The notes under the pieces were generated by a model. It made no database searches and was not told where the DNA came from. It saw only the letters and a program-made list of their open reading frames with translations. From Sphingobium sp. CR2-8 (GTDB taxonomy: Bacteria; Pseudomonadota; Alphaproteobacteria; Sphingomonadales; Sphingomonadaceae), in the NCBI RefSeq assembly GCF_035818615.1, contig NZ_JAYKZY010000002.1, forward strand, positions 2,048,501 to 2,112,500: 64,000 nucleotides of DNA, read 5' to 3'. A program made the translations under genes and the position numbers. Positions 7,575-15,838 of this stretch are shown here, one piece after another. Numbering within the stretch: position 1 is the first letter of the stretch; each line of letters starts with the position of its first letter.

Positions 7575-8780
7575 TTACGAGCATAATGCGATGTAACTTT
7601 CGTCCACCGAATTAATCGTGTGTAATTTCTGTGTAATTACTGCCGGAGTTCGATCTAGCACCGCGATTGCGCGATCCAGATGAGGGCCATGGACATGCGT
7701 ATAGCGCAGCACCATGGCTAACGTCTTATGCCCGCTAATCTTCTGTATGGTGGGCAGGTCAACACCCGCCCGAACAAGGTTCGTAATAGCAGTGTGGCGC
7801 ATTACATGCGGAGTGATTTGCGACGGAGAGAGGCCCGCACGTTCAACTGTACGTTTGAACTGCTTCCACATGCAGCGCCTTGAACCGGTCCTAGCTGCGC
7901 CGTTGGCAGGGAATACCCAGCCTTCCGTTCTGCCGACCTGATCACGCCTCGTTAAAAGCGCCGCTGCCAACGAAGGCGTTATGACCTGCTCGCGCTCACC
8001 GGCCTTAGCTTGCGGGATAAAAATTCTACGTGATTCGAAATCGATATGCTCGAAACGAACAGACAAAATCTCCCCATGACGCATAGGGGTGTTTAGCCCG
8101 AATGATACGAACAGCGGCAAAAGATCATCAAAGTCTTCTTGAGCGGCTTCCATTAATAACGTCGCCTCTTCGTCAGACAGAACTGTAATCGCTTTGCGCG
8201 GTTCTGCTGCCTTGGTAATCGTAGGTATGTCGTCTCGCTTGATCCACTTCCACGCCGCCGCACGACGAAGGAAATGACTAAGGGTCGCCAATTCACGGTT
8301 TGCTGTTCCTAGGGCTATGCCAGCCGCCAATCGCGCCTGAACATACTCCTGCACCTGCACTTCGCTGATTCGATCCAATCTCGAATTTTTGAAGTATGGG
8401 ATCAACCGTAATTCCAGATGCCTACGCTTGTCGTGTATTCCCTTGCCGCCCGTTTTCACCAAACGATCTAAATAAGACGTAGCAGCCTCCGCAAAAGACA
8501 TATGGGTTTTACGCCCTTTAGGAAGGTCCAAGCGCCCCTCCCTCGCCCTCGTACGCAGCGTTTCCAGAGCCTTGTGCGCATCCGTGAGCTTTACGCCGTC
8601 AGACGCCTTGCCGATGATCCGATGATGGCGCTCTCCGTCCACCATGACGTTTATGCTGTACCGAACATCGCCTTCGGCTCCATCAGTCAGTTTCTCGGCT
8701 TTGATGCCCTTCTTGGTAATTTTCTGCCCCTTGAGCAGGGCGCGGATGTTTTTGCCGTTAAGGGGCTTGGTGATGATCAT
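7575..8780 (-). CDS. Tyrosine-type site-specific integrase
   Basis: A 401-residue phage-type integrase. After an N-terminal arm-binding region and a SAM-like core-binding domain (SFAEAATSYLDRL onward), the catalytic domain shows the family residues: Arg in NTPMRHGEIL (about residue 234), HVMRHTAI (H-x-x-R, about 325), SGHKTL and the nucleophile Tyr in RYTHVHG (about 360). The start at 8780 has GGAG six bases upstream; an in-frame ATG at 8792 lacks this. The gene ends 14 bp from the tRNA and faces it, the standard arrangement of an island integrase at attL. Its 3' coding end contains the 19-bp tandem motif repeated near attR. Confidence 0.95.
   Translation of the reverse strand: MIITKPLNGKNIRALLKGQKITKKGIKAEKLTDGAEGDVRYSINVMVDGERHHRIIGKASDGVKLTDAHKALETLRTRAREGRLDLPKGRKTHMSFAEAATSYLDRLVKTGGKGIHDKRRHLELRLIPYFKNSRLDRISEVQVQEYVQARLAAGIALGTANRELATLSHFLRRAAAWKWIKRDDIPTITKAAEPRKAITVLSDEEATLLMEAAQEDFDDLLPLFVSFGLNTPMRHGEILSVRFEHIDFESRRIFIPQAKAGEREQVITPSLAAALLTRRDQVGRTEGWVFPANGAARTGSRRCMWKQFKRTVERAGLSPSQITPHVMRHTAITNLVRAGVDLPTIQKISGHKTLAMVLRYTHVHGPHLDRAIAVLDRTPAVITQKLHTINSVDESYIALCS
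7619..7637 (+). promoter_or_regulatory. Candidate integrase arm-type site near attL
   Basis: TGTGTAATTTCTGTGTAAT: the octamer TGTGTAAT twice with 11-bp period, lying within the integrase coding end 58 bp inside the core. A copy with one mismatch lies just inside attR at 25287-25305. Role inferred from position. Confidence 0.5.
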
Positions 8781-9019
8781 TGGCGACTCCATAGCCCACC
8801 AAAGTATTACATTAAGCGATACGGAGTCAATATCAGCAGATTTTGCCAGCTTTCCTATCCTATCCGACATATCTACTATAATTTAATTCTACGAAATAAC
8901 TCTTATACAATAGTATCTTTAACAAGTACTTTAGTTTAAAGCTTTTCTAATAATTTTGTTGTTGCATCAAGACGATTATCGTCTATGTGGCTGCCCCTCA
9001 ATCACTTGGAGGGCCATAA

Positions 9020-9229
9020 ATGCCACGCATATCCTATGATGCCGCTGCCGCAGGAGCAGATGGCAGACTCAATCGAACCGACGCTGGGCGCTACCTTGGC
9101 GTTACCAGCAAGACCCTTGCTGAATGGAAAAGCGCAGGCATGGGGCCGCCCTCCCATAAGCTGGGTGGGCAATGCTTCTACTATGTCGCTGATCTACGGG
9201 CCTACATCAGGGAGCAGGCCGGACGATGA
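9020..9229 (+). CDS. AlpA/MerR-like helix-turn-helix protein
   Basis: A 69-residue DNA-binding protein. Residues 20-60 read as a winged HTH of the AlpA/excisionase type: TDAGRYLGVTSKTLAEWKSAGMGPPSHK, with the usual wing motif FYYVADLRAYI near the C-terminus. Such proteins control integrase or excision genes in islands and prophages. GGAGGG lies 7 bases before the ATG. The divergent neighbour is the integrase; the AT-rich gap 8881-9019 between them probably holds both promoters. The role as an excision factor is inferred from size, fold and position. Confidence 0.75.
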   Translation: MPRISYDAAAAGADGRLNRTDAGRYLGVTSKTLAEWKSAGMGPPSHKLGGQCFYYVADLRAYIREQAGR

Positions 9230-9558
9230 ATGAGTTCCTGAGAAAAATTATCTCAGAACCGAAGACTATCCCTTTAAACTATCTCACTAAGATAAATTGA
9301 TTCCACATAGGACTATGTAAATCAACGTCTCATCCCCTTACATATGTCATTAATAATTAACTCGAACTCGTGAAGCAGAACCACTCAATCATCCGGGAAT
9401 ATCTGTAAAATCGACGGTTTTCTGGGGGATTTTTGATGGATTGACATTGGAACCCCAACTCATTATCCATCACCACCTCAACTTACTGGTAGGACAAAGT
9501 TTGAAAGTATATTCTTCAAAGAATCTCCTACCAACTTACATAGGAGATATTTTATTAT
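9230..9558. other. AT-rich gap without a gene
   Basis: 329 bp of roughly one-third GC, with frequent stops in all frames. Apart from the nested inverted repeat at its right end (9487-9543) I see no gene or RNA. It is continuous in composition with the AT-rich beginning of the following gene, suggesting one imported segment. Confidence 0.6.
9487..9543 (+). promoter_or_regulatory. Nested inverted repeat upstream of the P-loop gene
   Basis: TGGTAGGA (9487-9494) pairs with TCCTACCA (9536-9543), and within it TTTGAA (9500-9505) pairs with TTCAAA (9515-9520). It ends 15 bp before the ATG at 9559 and could be a leader hairpin or operator. An AGGAGA Shine-Dalgarno sequence lies between it and the ATG. 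Confidence 0.4.
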
Positions 9559-9999
9559 ATGAATTTAGTAAACTTATTTAAACTTAATTTAACGTCTGAT
9601 AAATTTGAATTTAATGAATCTGATAAAGAATATAAAGAAATTTCAAGATCCATTTCTCTTCTATCAGTTCTATCAAAACAATCTTTGTTAGATAAATTAA
9701 AATCAATCCATAATAAATCATCTGATCCATATTTCTATATAGCTTCATATGATCCCGGAGTTGGGAAGTCTACTACCCTCCTCAGCTATATAAAGGCATG
9801 GAAAGATACGGGATTTACCCCTGATGAGGGGGCGCTAATCATTCTTCCTAACCTCAGTGAGATAGAAGATTCTCTACACAGTCCGGTCTATCAAATTCTG
9901 ATTATGCTGTATTATGCAGTGATAACAGGATTTCTGAACTCGGACTCACTGATAGAAAAGTTAATGAGGCAAGGGTTCTTTTTACAACCCATGAAATGA
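9559..9999 (+). pseudogene. P-loop/helicase-like protein, N-terminal piece (frameshifted)
   Basis: Reads 146 residues with a clear Walker A, DPGVGKSTTLL (residues about 69-79), then ILPNLSEIEDSL. After about position 9870 the frame loses sense: the continuing protein is in the frame of the next entry, where the bases from about 9870 read GLSNSDYAVLCSDN and then ARVLFTTHEMIRRR, a typical helicase-like segment. A one-base loss (or equivalent) near 9870-9885 therefore splits one gene. The first 200 bases are strikingly AT-rich compared with the downstream part. It could also be a sequencing error or a programmed shift; no classical slippery heptamer is evident. Confidence 0.7.
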
Positions 10000-11315
10000 T
10001 CCGGCGAAGGGCTGGATTAAGTTTCAACCTATCGTCTGATTTCTTTTATAAGGGTAGCGTTCGCACTCTTAAAGTTATTGATGAAGGATTTTTGCCTTCT
10101 GAATTTGTCTGTGTGCCTTTGGATGATATCTTTGGGCTTTACGGAAAACTCCGTCCTAAATATCCCGGTCTAGTTGTAGCGCTTCAAGGGGCTGTACCCG
10201 CATACACGGCTGCTGATGGAGATGTGGTCCGGTTTCCTAATGGAATGGGATATCCAAATGAGTCGGAATTGAAGGCGCGGATACCGGCTATCACCGATGA
10301 TGAAATTGCTACCTTACGGCACCTTGCCACCTTGGAAGGGCTGGAGGTGGAAATCGCTGATGACGACGACAAAGGGCTGTGCATTGTTGCTTGCCCAAGA
10401 CCGTTGCCGGACGATTTCGCCCCAGCCGTTATCTTGGATGGTTCGGCTAGGGTCCGACATGCCTACAAGGTTTTGGAAAAGTCGCGGCCAGACTTTATGC
10501 GCCTGCCACCGTGCGTTCATGATTATGCCAACCTAGAGATAAACCTGTGGAAGCGGTCGGCGGGCAAGAAGGCGCTTGATAACGCCGCTTATCGGGAAGA
10601 AACAATTCGTTGCATTTCCGAAATCATTAATGCTGATGAAGATCAGTGGTTGATTATCAATCGGAAAGATAATGCAGCAAAATATGGCTATCTACTCAGG
10701 AGTGAAATCGAAGATCAGGTTTTAAATCCCCACAGGCTCGAATTTACTCATTGGGGCAAGCACAAAGCCACCAATGAATTTGCCCATATTAAGAAGGTGA
10801 TGGTCATCGGAGGCTACACCTACACCCATGGGACATACAGGGCGTTGTATCGAGCTTGCACCGGCGTCATGGGCGGACATATTGATAAGACGCAACTGGC
10901 CCAGATCAGGCAGGGCGAGCATATGGATCATTATCTACAGGGCATATGCCGATCCTACGTGCGCAATGCCGATCCCATCACGGGAATTTGTGGCGTCGCT
11001 CAGGTCTACATCGTTGCACCTATCAATCAGGCGTCCAAAGCCTCTATGGAAGAGATGTTTCCGGGTGCCGTAGTCAAACACTGGTCGCCAGTGACAAAAG
11101 CATTAAAAGGGCAGGCTGCGCGGCTAGTAGAAGAGGTACTGTGCCGCCTGCCAGCCGGTAGCCATGGTATTGCGCCAAAGAGCGAAGTCCTCAGTGCCAT
11201 AGGCAGTAAAGGCACCATGTCAAACTTGCTCAGGATTCCTGGAGTCAGGGAACGACTAAAGGCAGAGGGCATCGACATCGAAACCTATCGGTTTGTTCGC
11301 ATCACACCTTCATAA
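9996..11315 (+). pseudogene. P-loop/helicase-like protein, C-terminal piece
   Basis: 439 residues from the first ATG, but the true reading frame enters from about 9870, giving with the upstream piece one protein of roughly 585 residues. After ARVLFTTHEMIRRR comes a Walker-B-like TLKVIDEGFLP, then AVILDGSARVRHAYK, WLIINRKDNAAK and FTHWGKHKATNEF, a layout seen in DEAD/DEAH-like proteins of integrative elements. The C-terminus (GSHGIAPKSEVLSAIGSKGTM region) resembles a small winged helix. No enzyme-level function can be given. The ATG at 9996 overlaps the premature stop of the first frame (ATGA), so some re-initiation is conceivable. Confidence 0.65.
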
Positions 11316-11344
11316 AGAGCTTTCGGGCGGCACTTCAAAACCTA

Positions 11345-11965
11345 TCAGGGATTGGAAGTCGCCGCCGTCAGTTCAGGCGTATCCAACGGCTTGCCCATGA
11401 TGCAGTTGTTCAATCGCTGCCGATACTCATCGGATAATTTATATTCTCTTTTAAGATTTTCCGCTGTTGTCGGTGTAGTGGAATGACCCGGATCGAAACC
11501 GGCAACTTTATCTTTAACAGAGTAGTAGAACCCAACAAACCCGGTGTAAGCTCCAAACGGGTTTTTACCATTGACCTCCCCTGTGACGCAGGTTGAGAGA
11601 ACGCTCACGCCGCGAAACTCAGCGCCTTTTGGATCAAGGAAGTCCTTGGTGACATAGCGGCGGGCCACATCTTCAGCTTTGGACTTCTCTTCGTTTTCGG
11701 CAGCAATAGGTGCGTCATGCTCACTTTTCAGTTTTGTTGTCCGCATGACCATGACGCCCACCAAAACTAAGGCTACAGCGATCAACCCTACCGCTATGGC
11801 CCATTTGGGTGGACCAGATTGGGTTAGTGCTTCGTGGTAGGCTGATGATGTGGGCTGGGCCTCATCGGCTCCTACATCAAGCTTGGTGCCGCAGTGCTTA
11901 CATAGAATTGCAGCGGCTTTGATTGTTTCAGCACAAGCCGGGCATAGCTTTTCGTCCGCGTTCAT
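11345..11965 (-). CDS. Zinc-ribbon membrane protein
   Basis: A 206-residue protein with an N-terminal double zinc ribbon motif (CPAC ... CKHCG, residues 8-26), a linker, one transmembrane helix (WAIAVGLIAVALVLVGVMVM, about residues 55-74) and a C-terminal extracytoplasmic domain of about 120 residues with two cysteines (STCVTGEV and NNCIMG). The ribbon is thus cytoplasmic and the tail periplasmic. Its ATG overlaps the stop of the upstream gene by 4 bp (ATGA), so the two form an operon. No family-level function recognised. Confidence 0.75.
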   Translation of the reverse strand: MNADEKLCPACAETIKAAAILCKHCGTKLDVGADEAQPTSSAYHEALTQSGPPKWAIAVGLIAVALVLVGVMVMRTTKLKSEHDAPIAAENEEKSKAEDVARRYVTKDFLDPKGAEFRGVSVLSTCVTGEVNGKNPFGAYTGFVGFYYSVKDKVAGFDPGHSTTPTTAENLKREYKLSDEYRQRLNNCIMGKPLDTPELTAATSNP

Positions 11966-12291
11966 GACGAAGCCCCCGGCGCAGCGGCATCACAAACAAG
12001 GGTGCCGACAAGTTTTCCGTCCAGCCAAAAATCATCAGCCATATCGCATCCGGTTGCTTGCTTTGCCGCCCGACGCATACGATCCCGAAGGTTGAAACTA
12101 ATACCGTCGCCAAACATGCCCGACTGTAAAACCTTGGCGCTGCCATTGTCGTAACGGATGATCTTGAAGCCCTGATTATCTACCGTTGCTTGATAGCGCT
12201 CAACCGCCTTGGCGCGAGCATAAGCCAAGGATGAAAGGCCAGCCGCAAAGGCGATTGATAGCCCGATTGCTATGCACCGATTGATTTTCAT
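11962..12291 (-). CDS. Small exported protein of unknown function
   Basis: 109 residues with a Sec signal peptide (MKINRCIAIGLSIAFAAGLS, cut near SLAYARA), leaving a mature domain of about 85 residues with two cysteines (TGCDMADD and TLVCDAA) that could form a disulphide. First gene of a two-gene leftward operon with the zinc-ribbon membrane protein, which shares the periplasmic side. Its start region lies opposite the promoter of the divergent HTH gene, so both may share the operator-like repeat at 12320. Confidence 0.7.
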   Translation of the reverse strand: MKINRCIAIGLSIAFAAGLSSLAYARAKAVERYQATVDNQGFKIIRYDNGSAKVLQSGMFGDGISFNLRDRMRRAAKQATGCDMADDFWLDGKLVGTLVCDAAAPGASS

Positions 12292-12319
12292 GCCGCCCTA
12301 TCCAAAAAATACACAGAAT

Positions 12320-12353
12320 CCGTGTTGAATTATTCACACGGTTTTTGTGTAAA
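12320..12353 (+). promoter_or_regulatory. Promoter with overlapping inverted repeat for the HTH gene
   Basis: TTGAAT (12325-12330), 17-bp spacer, TGTAAA (12348-12353) form a plausible sigma-70 promoter. It overlaps CCGTGTTGAAT / ATTCACACGG (12320-12341), an imperfect inverted repeat, suggesting autoregulation by the HTH protein and possibly shared control of the divergent operon. Confidence 0.45.
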
Positions 12354-12378
12354 AGGCAAGGCGTCCGAATGACTTGTC

Positions 12379-12627
12379 ATGAGCGCAATACAGTCGGCAA
12401 AGGGCGGAAAAGCCCACGATCCACGATATAAGGATTTGATCGACAAACTGGTCCAAGCGCGGAAAGAAAAAGGGTTAAGCCAAGAGGGGTTAGCCAAAAC
12501 TCTTGGTCGCCATCAGCAGTTTGTATCCCGATACGAAACAGGCGAACGCCGTTTAGATGTCGTTGAATTTGTGGACATCGCTCGCACCTTAGATGTCAGC
12601 ATGAAAGTCTTGGACGCTATCTCATAA
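12379..12627 (+). CDS. XRE-family HTH regulator
   Basis: An 82-residue Cro/C1-type repressor: the helix-turn-helix covers residues 20-75 (KLVQARKEKGLSQEGLAKTL, then HQQFVSRYETGERRLDVVEF), with no added domain. Such minimal XRE proteins usually repress their own promoter and a divergent gene; here the divergent partner is the exported protein/zinc-ribbon operon. No antitoxin-toxin pair is visible directly downstream. Confidence 0.85.
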   Translation: MSAIQSAKGGKAHDPRYKDLIDKLVQARKEKGLSQEGLAKTLGRHQQFVSRYETGERRLDVVEFVDIARTLDVSMKVLDAIS

Positions 12628-12634
12628 GGCATTC

Positions 12635-12730
12635 CTACCGCCTCCATGCCCTCAGCGCGCCGATAATGGCAGCAACAGCGTTCAAGATTGCAGCCATACC
12701 CATAAGGGTCGGCGCACCGATATTACCCAT
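12635..12730 (-). CDS. Putative 31-aa hydrophobic microprotein
   Basis: A short frame preceded by GGAGG six bases before ATG. The product is 31 residues: MGNIGAPTLMGMAAILNAVA, a further hydrophobic stretch (AIIGAL) and a basic end (RAWRR), i.e. one short membrane helix with positive tail. The strong ribosome-binding site and sensible composition argue for a real gene; its size means conservation evidence is needed. It is convergent with the XRE gene, 7 bp from its stop. Confidence 0.45.
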   Translation of the reverse strand: MGNIGAPTLMGMAAILNAVAAIIGALRAWRR

Positions 12731-12802
12731 TGCCAGCCTCCATCGTTCCAATTTATGTTCCCCATATGTTCTTCTTGAGTCGGTGTAGGAAAGGATTTTG
12801 GT

Positions 12803-13147
12803 GTGGGCGTCAAAATTGAATCCATCCCTGAAAGTGTTCGGCTTCGTGTGTCGGGCGATGTAGAAACAACCATCGCCGTTCCATATGATGACGATGATAG
12901 GTTTATGATTGGCCTGTCTGATGGCACCCTACTTGTCGGCAATTATGACGAAGACCTGCGATGCCAGTTCGACGTTGCCCGTTATGGCGCTGGGTTCGTC
13001 AAGATCGAGAAGGGCGCAGCAGTGGTTGAATGGAGGGGCATCGAATGGGCTACGGTATCAGCCTATGACGCAAATGTAGTGGAGCCAGCCGATCCGCAAC
13101 CCATGCCGCTATTTCCAGAATTAGGAATAGAAGGTAGTATAAATTGA
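12803..13147 (+). CDS. Hypothetical protein
   Basis: 114 residues from a GTG start with GGAAAGGA upstream. The protein is acidic and beta-rich (VRLRVSGDVETTIAVPYDDD, then FMIGLSDGTLLVGNYDEDL), with a proline-rich end. No signal, no membrane segment. I do not recognise a family; similar-sized proteins are frequent in alphaproteobacterial prophages and islands. An overlapping opposite frame at 12682-12942 is less likely since it has poor amino-acid composition. Confidence 0.6.
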   Translation: MGVKIESIPESVRLRVSGDVETTIAVPYDDDDRFMIGLSDGTLLVGNYDEDLRCQFDVARYGAGFVKIEKGAAVVEWRGIEWATVSAYDANVVEPADPQPMPLFPELGIEGSIN

Positions 13148-13420
13148 AAGAAGAGGCTAAATAGTAAGAAGATAGAGACACAGCCAGAATCGATTATTAT
13201 CAATTTATTTGATTTTAAGCCCCGTGAAGAGCCTAAAAATTATTTGGCTACCCAACTACATATTTTTATTTATTGGCGCTGTACGGTACCTTCAATCGCC
13301 TAGAAACGCATATTTCATGTGCCACCCCATCCGCTTTGTCGAATGACAGCGTTACGAAGGTATTTTCGTCTGCCTTGGGTGGGTAGCCGACAGTCCGGTT
13401 TTTGATTAGGATGTTTTCAA

Positions 13421-13843
13421 TTGAGCACATCAAGCCGATTGCGTCTGTTCGCGAGAGGGGGATTTTTGCGGATTGCTTTCACCATTTGCAGATGGGTATT
13501 TCTAACCGGAATTCTGCTACTTTGCGCTTCTCTCGTTGCCGGTGGCCACGACATGCAGAACTTTTTGCTCGCGCTAGGATATGCTGTGTTTTTCGGAGCA
13601 ATTCCGGGAGCTATTTTGACCGCAATTCTGTTAGCTCTAGAACGAAATTATGGGGACAGAGCGCCCTTTCAGATAGCGGTCCCCGGACTGATGTTCAGTG
13701 GCTTAGTAACTGCAATGCATATTGATAGTTTGGGCCTGACCAATTTCGACAGAGTGCTTCCCGGCGTTTTAGCAGGCGTTTTGTGGACAATCGCATGGTA
13801 TTCGACTTTCTTATTGGCGAGGCGCGTTCAAAACGTCCGCTAA
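13421..13843 (+). CDS. Integral membrane protein, unknown
   Basis: 140 residues with about four hydrophobic segments (FTICRWVFLTGILLLCASLV; LALGYAVFFGAIPGAILTAI; a weaker one near GLMFSGLVTAMHI; VLPGVLAGVLWTIAWYSTFL). The start codon is TTG at 13421, supported by AGGATG seven bases upstream. Codon use is less GC-rich than the backbone. It is followed at once by a copy of the dispersed repeat, the same gene-repeat pattern as its neighbours. Confidence 0.6.
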   Translation: MSTSSRLRLFARGGFLRIAFTICRWVFLTGILLLCASLVAGGHDMQNFLLALGYAVFFGAIPGAILTAILLALERNYGDRAPFQIAVPGLMFSGLVTAMHIDSLGLTNFDRVLPGVLAGVLWTIAWYSTFLLARRVQNVR

Positions 13844-13990
13844 TGGTCGCTTGATGCCGGGCAGCTATCCGACCCGAAACCGGACGGACAGCATATCGGC
13901 TCTGCGGATCGAAATATGCACCCAGTACAGCGGCGACGGGTGGTCAGGCGACAGTCCGGTTTTCGGAGAAATTCACCGATAGCAGACGTT
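13844..13990. repeat. Dispersed island repeat, copy A
   Basis: Begins TGGTCGCTTGATGCCGGGCA and runs about 120 bp to CAGTCCGGTTTT, with an extra right module ending TAGCAGACGTT at 13990. Copies B (15667) and C (19607) share its first 50 bp nearly base for base, then the CAGCGGCGACGGGTG core. A right-end-only fragment lies at 14518-14570. Confidence 0.85.
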
Positions 13991-14384
13991 ACCCGCTTAC
14001 TCGGAACGGATGCTGGGGATTGCGCAGAATGAAATCTTCAACGTCGCGTAGCCGCTCTGGCATAGCCTCGATATCTCGCCATCGCGTATGATTGATGAAG
14101 CGAAATCCCGCGTTCCAGAGCGCTTGGACCTTGGCCCATTGTTCAACGTCTGATTTTCGAGGCACCTTAAATGCACGCCCCATCCAATGGAGGTTAGCCC
14201 TGCATTCCGGGCATATGGCGCTCGCTTCCTCTGCCAACTTCCATGACTTCCGGCATTCGAAGCAAGCATGTGGCCAAAGGCATTCCGGGCCACGATACCG
14301 AGGCGGCACATATGGCTCATGAACAACTCGGTTTCCCACCGCTCGCCGCAGTTCCATGCGCTCAGATTTAGACAGATCGGCCAT
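13989..14384 (-). CDS. Zinc-ribbon hypothetical protein
   Basis: 131 residues. MADLSKSERMELRRAVG leads to a PPRYRGPECLWPH segment and a zinc ribbon CFECRKSW ... CPECRANL (two CxxC, 24 residues apart), then a C-terminal helical domain rich in Trp and Arg. The start at 14384 is chosen because it follows a short non-coding leader; a longer frame to 14426 exists. Function unknown; a nucleic-acid-binding role is suggested only by the ribbon and basic charge. Confidence 0.65.
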   Translation of the reverse strand: MADLSKSERMELRRAVGNRVVHEPYVPPRYRGPECLWPHACFECRKSWKLAEEASAICPECRANLHWMGRAFKVPRKSDVEQWAKVQALWNAGFRFINHTRWRDIEAMPERLRDVEDFILRNPQHPFRVSG

Positions 14385-14517
14385 TATCTGAATTTGAACT
14401 ATGCACAGAACGTCGGCAATCAACAATTACGGCACACGAGACGACTGGCAAGAAATGGTCGATTTTGCCCGGTCCGCTTCCGGCAAACGCTTCACCGCCC
14501 ACCCGTCGCCAGGCAAG

Positions 14518-14570
14518 GGTGGAAGGCGGACTGTCCGGTTTTTGGGAGCGGTTGCCGATTAGCAGACGTT
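14518..14570. repeat. Dispersed island repeat, right-end fragment
   Basis: GGGTGGAAGGCGGACTGTCC to TAGCAGACGTT, matching the right module of copy A (13938-13990). The left 90 bp of the unit are missing here or unrecognisable; an inverted CACCCGTCGCC lies just before it. Confidence 0.6.
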
Positions 14571-14581
14571 CCGCTGGCCGA

Positions 14582-14965
14582 TCACATCGTGCTCCGCTGT
14601 AGCGCGTCAATTACGCCATTATCCTTGTCGACCAAAAACACGAGATTAATGTCAGTTATTCCGGCAGGTTCAAAGGCCAGATAGTAACGGGTCTCGGACA
14701 CCTTTCTTGCATCCACCATTTGAATGGAATGGTGAGGCCCGAAATAAGGGTGCGCGGCCCAGCATTGTTGAACATTCGCAACAATTGCATCAGGAATTTG
14801 ATCGTCAGAAAACGCTGGTAGTCGATAATATTCACCGGCAAAGGGCCGGTATCCGTCAGCCAAATACGAACATTTTTTGCCTTCGGCATGATCCCGCAAT
14901 GTCCAGCCAGCAGCCGCACCTAAACAAGCCACCGCTATCGCTGCAATGGGGACAATAGGCTTCAT
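14582..14965 (-). CDS. Small membrane-anchored/exported hypothetical protein
   Basis: 127 residues beginning MKPIVPIAAIAVACLGAAAG, a signal anchor or signal peptide, then a soluble domain with two cysteines (KKCSYLADG, VQQCWAAHP) and a C-terminal strand-rich part ending NGVIDALQRSTM. The ATG at 14965 starts exactly at the signal; the frame continues seven residues upstream. No known family. It is one of several single small genes between repeat units. Confidence 0.6.
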   Translation of the reverse strand: MKPIVPIAAIAVACLGAAAGWTLRDHAEGKKCSYLADGYRPFAGEYYRLPAFSDDQIPDAIVANVQQCWAAHPYFGPHHSIQMVDARKVSETRYYLAFEPAGITDINLVFLVDKDNGVIDALQRSTM

Positions 14966-15038
14966 GCTGGGTTGATATAGCACCGTTGAAAAATCGAAAA
15001 GCTCAATTGCGGATCAGGGTGGATAGCGGAACGGCAGG

Positions 15039-15596
15039 TTACGGTTGATCGAACGTATCAACACGACGTGCCATTGGACAAGCGTGAGGGGCAAGTTCGA
15101 GCTTAACGATCTCGCGTCGGCCATATGCAGGGCTCACACCAAAAGAGACACGCACGCGCGAGTCCCCTCGTACCGGACCTTCACCTGTTGAAACTGAATG
15201 AAAAGCCGGACGCACCTCTCCTGCCCCATAGCTAAACACTAGACCGTTGAGGCTCCACTCTTCATTCCCTGCCGTGGTTTTAGTTCCGGTCGGATAGCCG
15301 GGACGAAAATAGGTCAAGCAGCCGTCCGTCTTTTCGACGTGTCCTAATTTAACGGCTGCGCGAATATGGGCTGTGTCGCGAACGTCTGTCGCAATCGCAT
15401 AACCGCAGATACCGATCCATGCAGCTGCAAAAATCGGAAGTGAGCGTCGCCAGCGCCAGCGTTTTCTGAATGCTAACCACGCAAGGCCAGCAAGACCAAT
15501 GCCCGCTGTTACAAAAATGGCGATGAACCAATATGCCGGGCGGATGATATCGGGTTGGCCGGTGAGATCGAAAACGGTCTGAAAAACAGGGGCCAT
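15039..15596 (-). CDS. Membrane protein, unknown
   Basis: 185 residues with two transmembrane helices (about residues 22-42, YWFIAIFVTAGIGLAGLAWL; and 52-70, SLPIFAAAWIGICGYAIA) followed by a periplasmic domain of about 110 residues with paired cysteines (TDGCLTYFRP, APHACPMA). No recognised family. Flanked on both sides by repeat fragments. Confidence 0.6.
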   Translation of the reverse strand: MAPVFQTVFDLTGQPDIIRPAYWFIAIFVTAGIGLAGLAWLAFRKRWRWRRSLPIFAAAWIGICGYAIATDVRDTAHIRAAVKLGHVEKTDGCLTYFRPGYPTGTKTTAGNEEWSLNGLVFSYGAGEVRPAFHSVSTGEGPVRGDSRVRVSFGVSPAYGRREIVKLELAPHACPMARRVDTFDQP

Positions 15597-15666
15597 GCGT
15601 TGACGCTAATGCCTCACCCGAATGTCCGCAATTGGTGACCATCATTTAGCGGTGGAATGTCAAAAA

Positions 15667-15790
15667 TGGTCGCCTGATGCCGGGCAGCTATCCGACCCGA
15701 AACCAGACGGACAGCATGTCGGGGCAAGGGCCACAATATGCGCTGGGTACAGCGGCGACGGGTGTGTGGCTTGCGGACAGGCCGCTTTCA
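15667..15790. repeat. Dispersed island repeat, copy B
   Basis: Begins TGGTCGCCTGATGCCGGGCA; differs from copy A by two bases in its first 50, then diverges, keeping the ACAGCGGCGACGGGTG core and a GCGGACAGGCCGCTTTC end. Preceded by the ATGTCCGCAATTGG segment also found before the other copies. Confidence 0.85.
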
Positions 15791-15838
15791 GACGAAAAGA
15801 AACGAAGGCCGACGTTCGTGCTGCGAGGAAGAGCAATC

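Noticed and set aside
12682..12942. 86-codon minus-strand frame
   Set aside because: Overlaps the better-supported rightward gene at 12803 and the microprotein; Ser/Pro/Arg-rich composition typical of a shadow.
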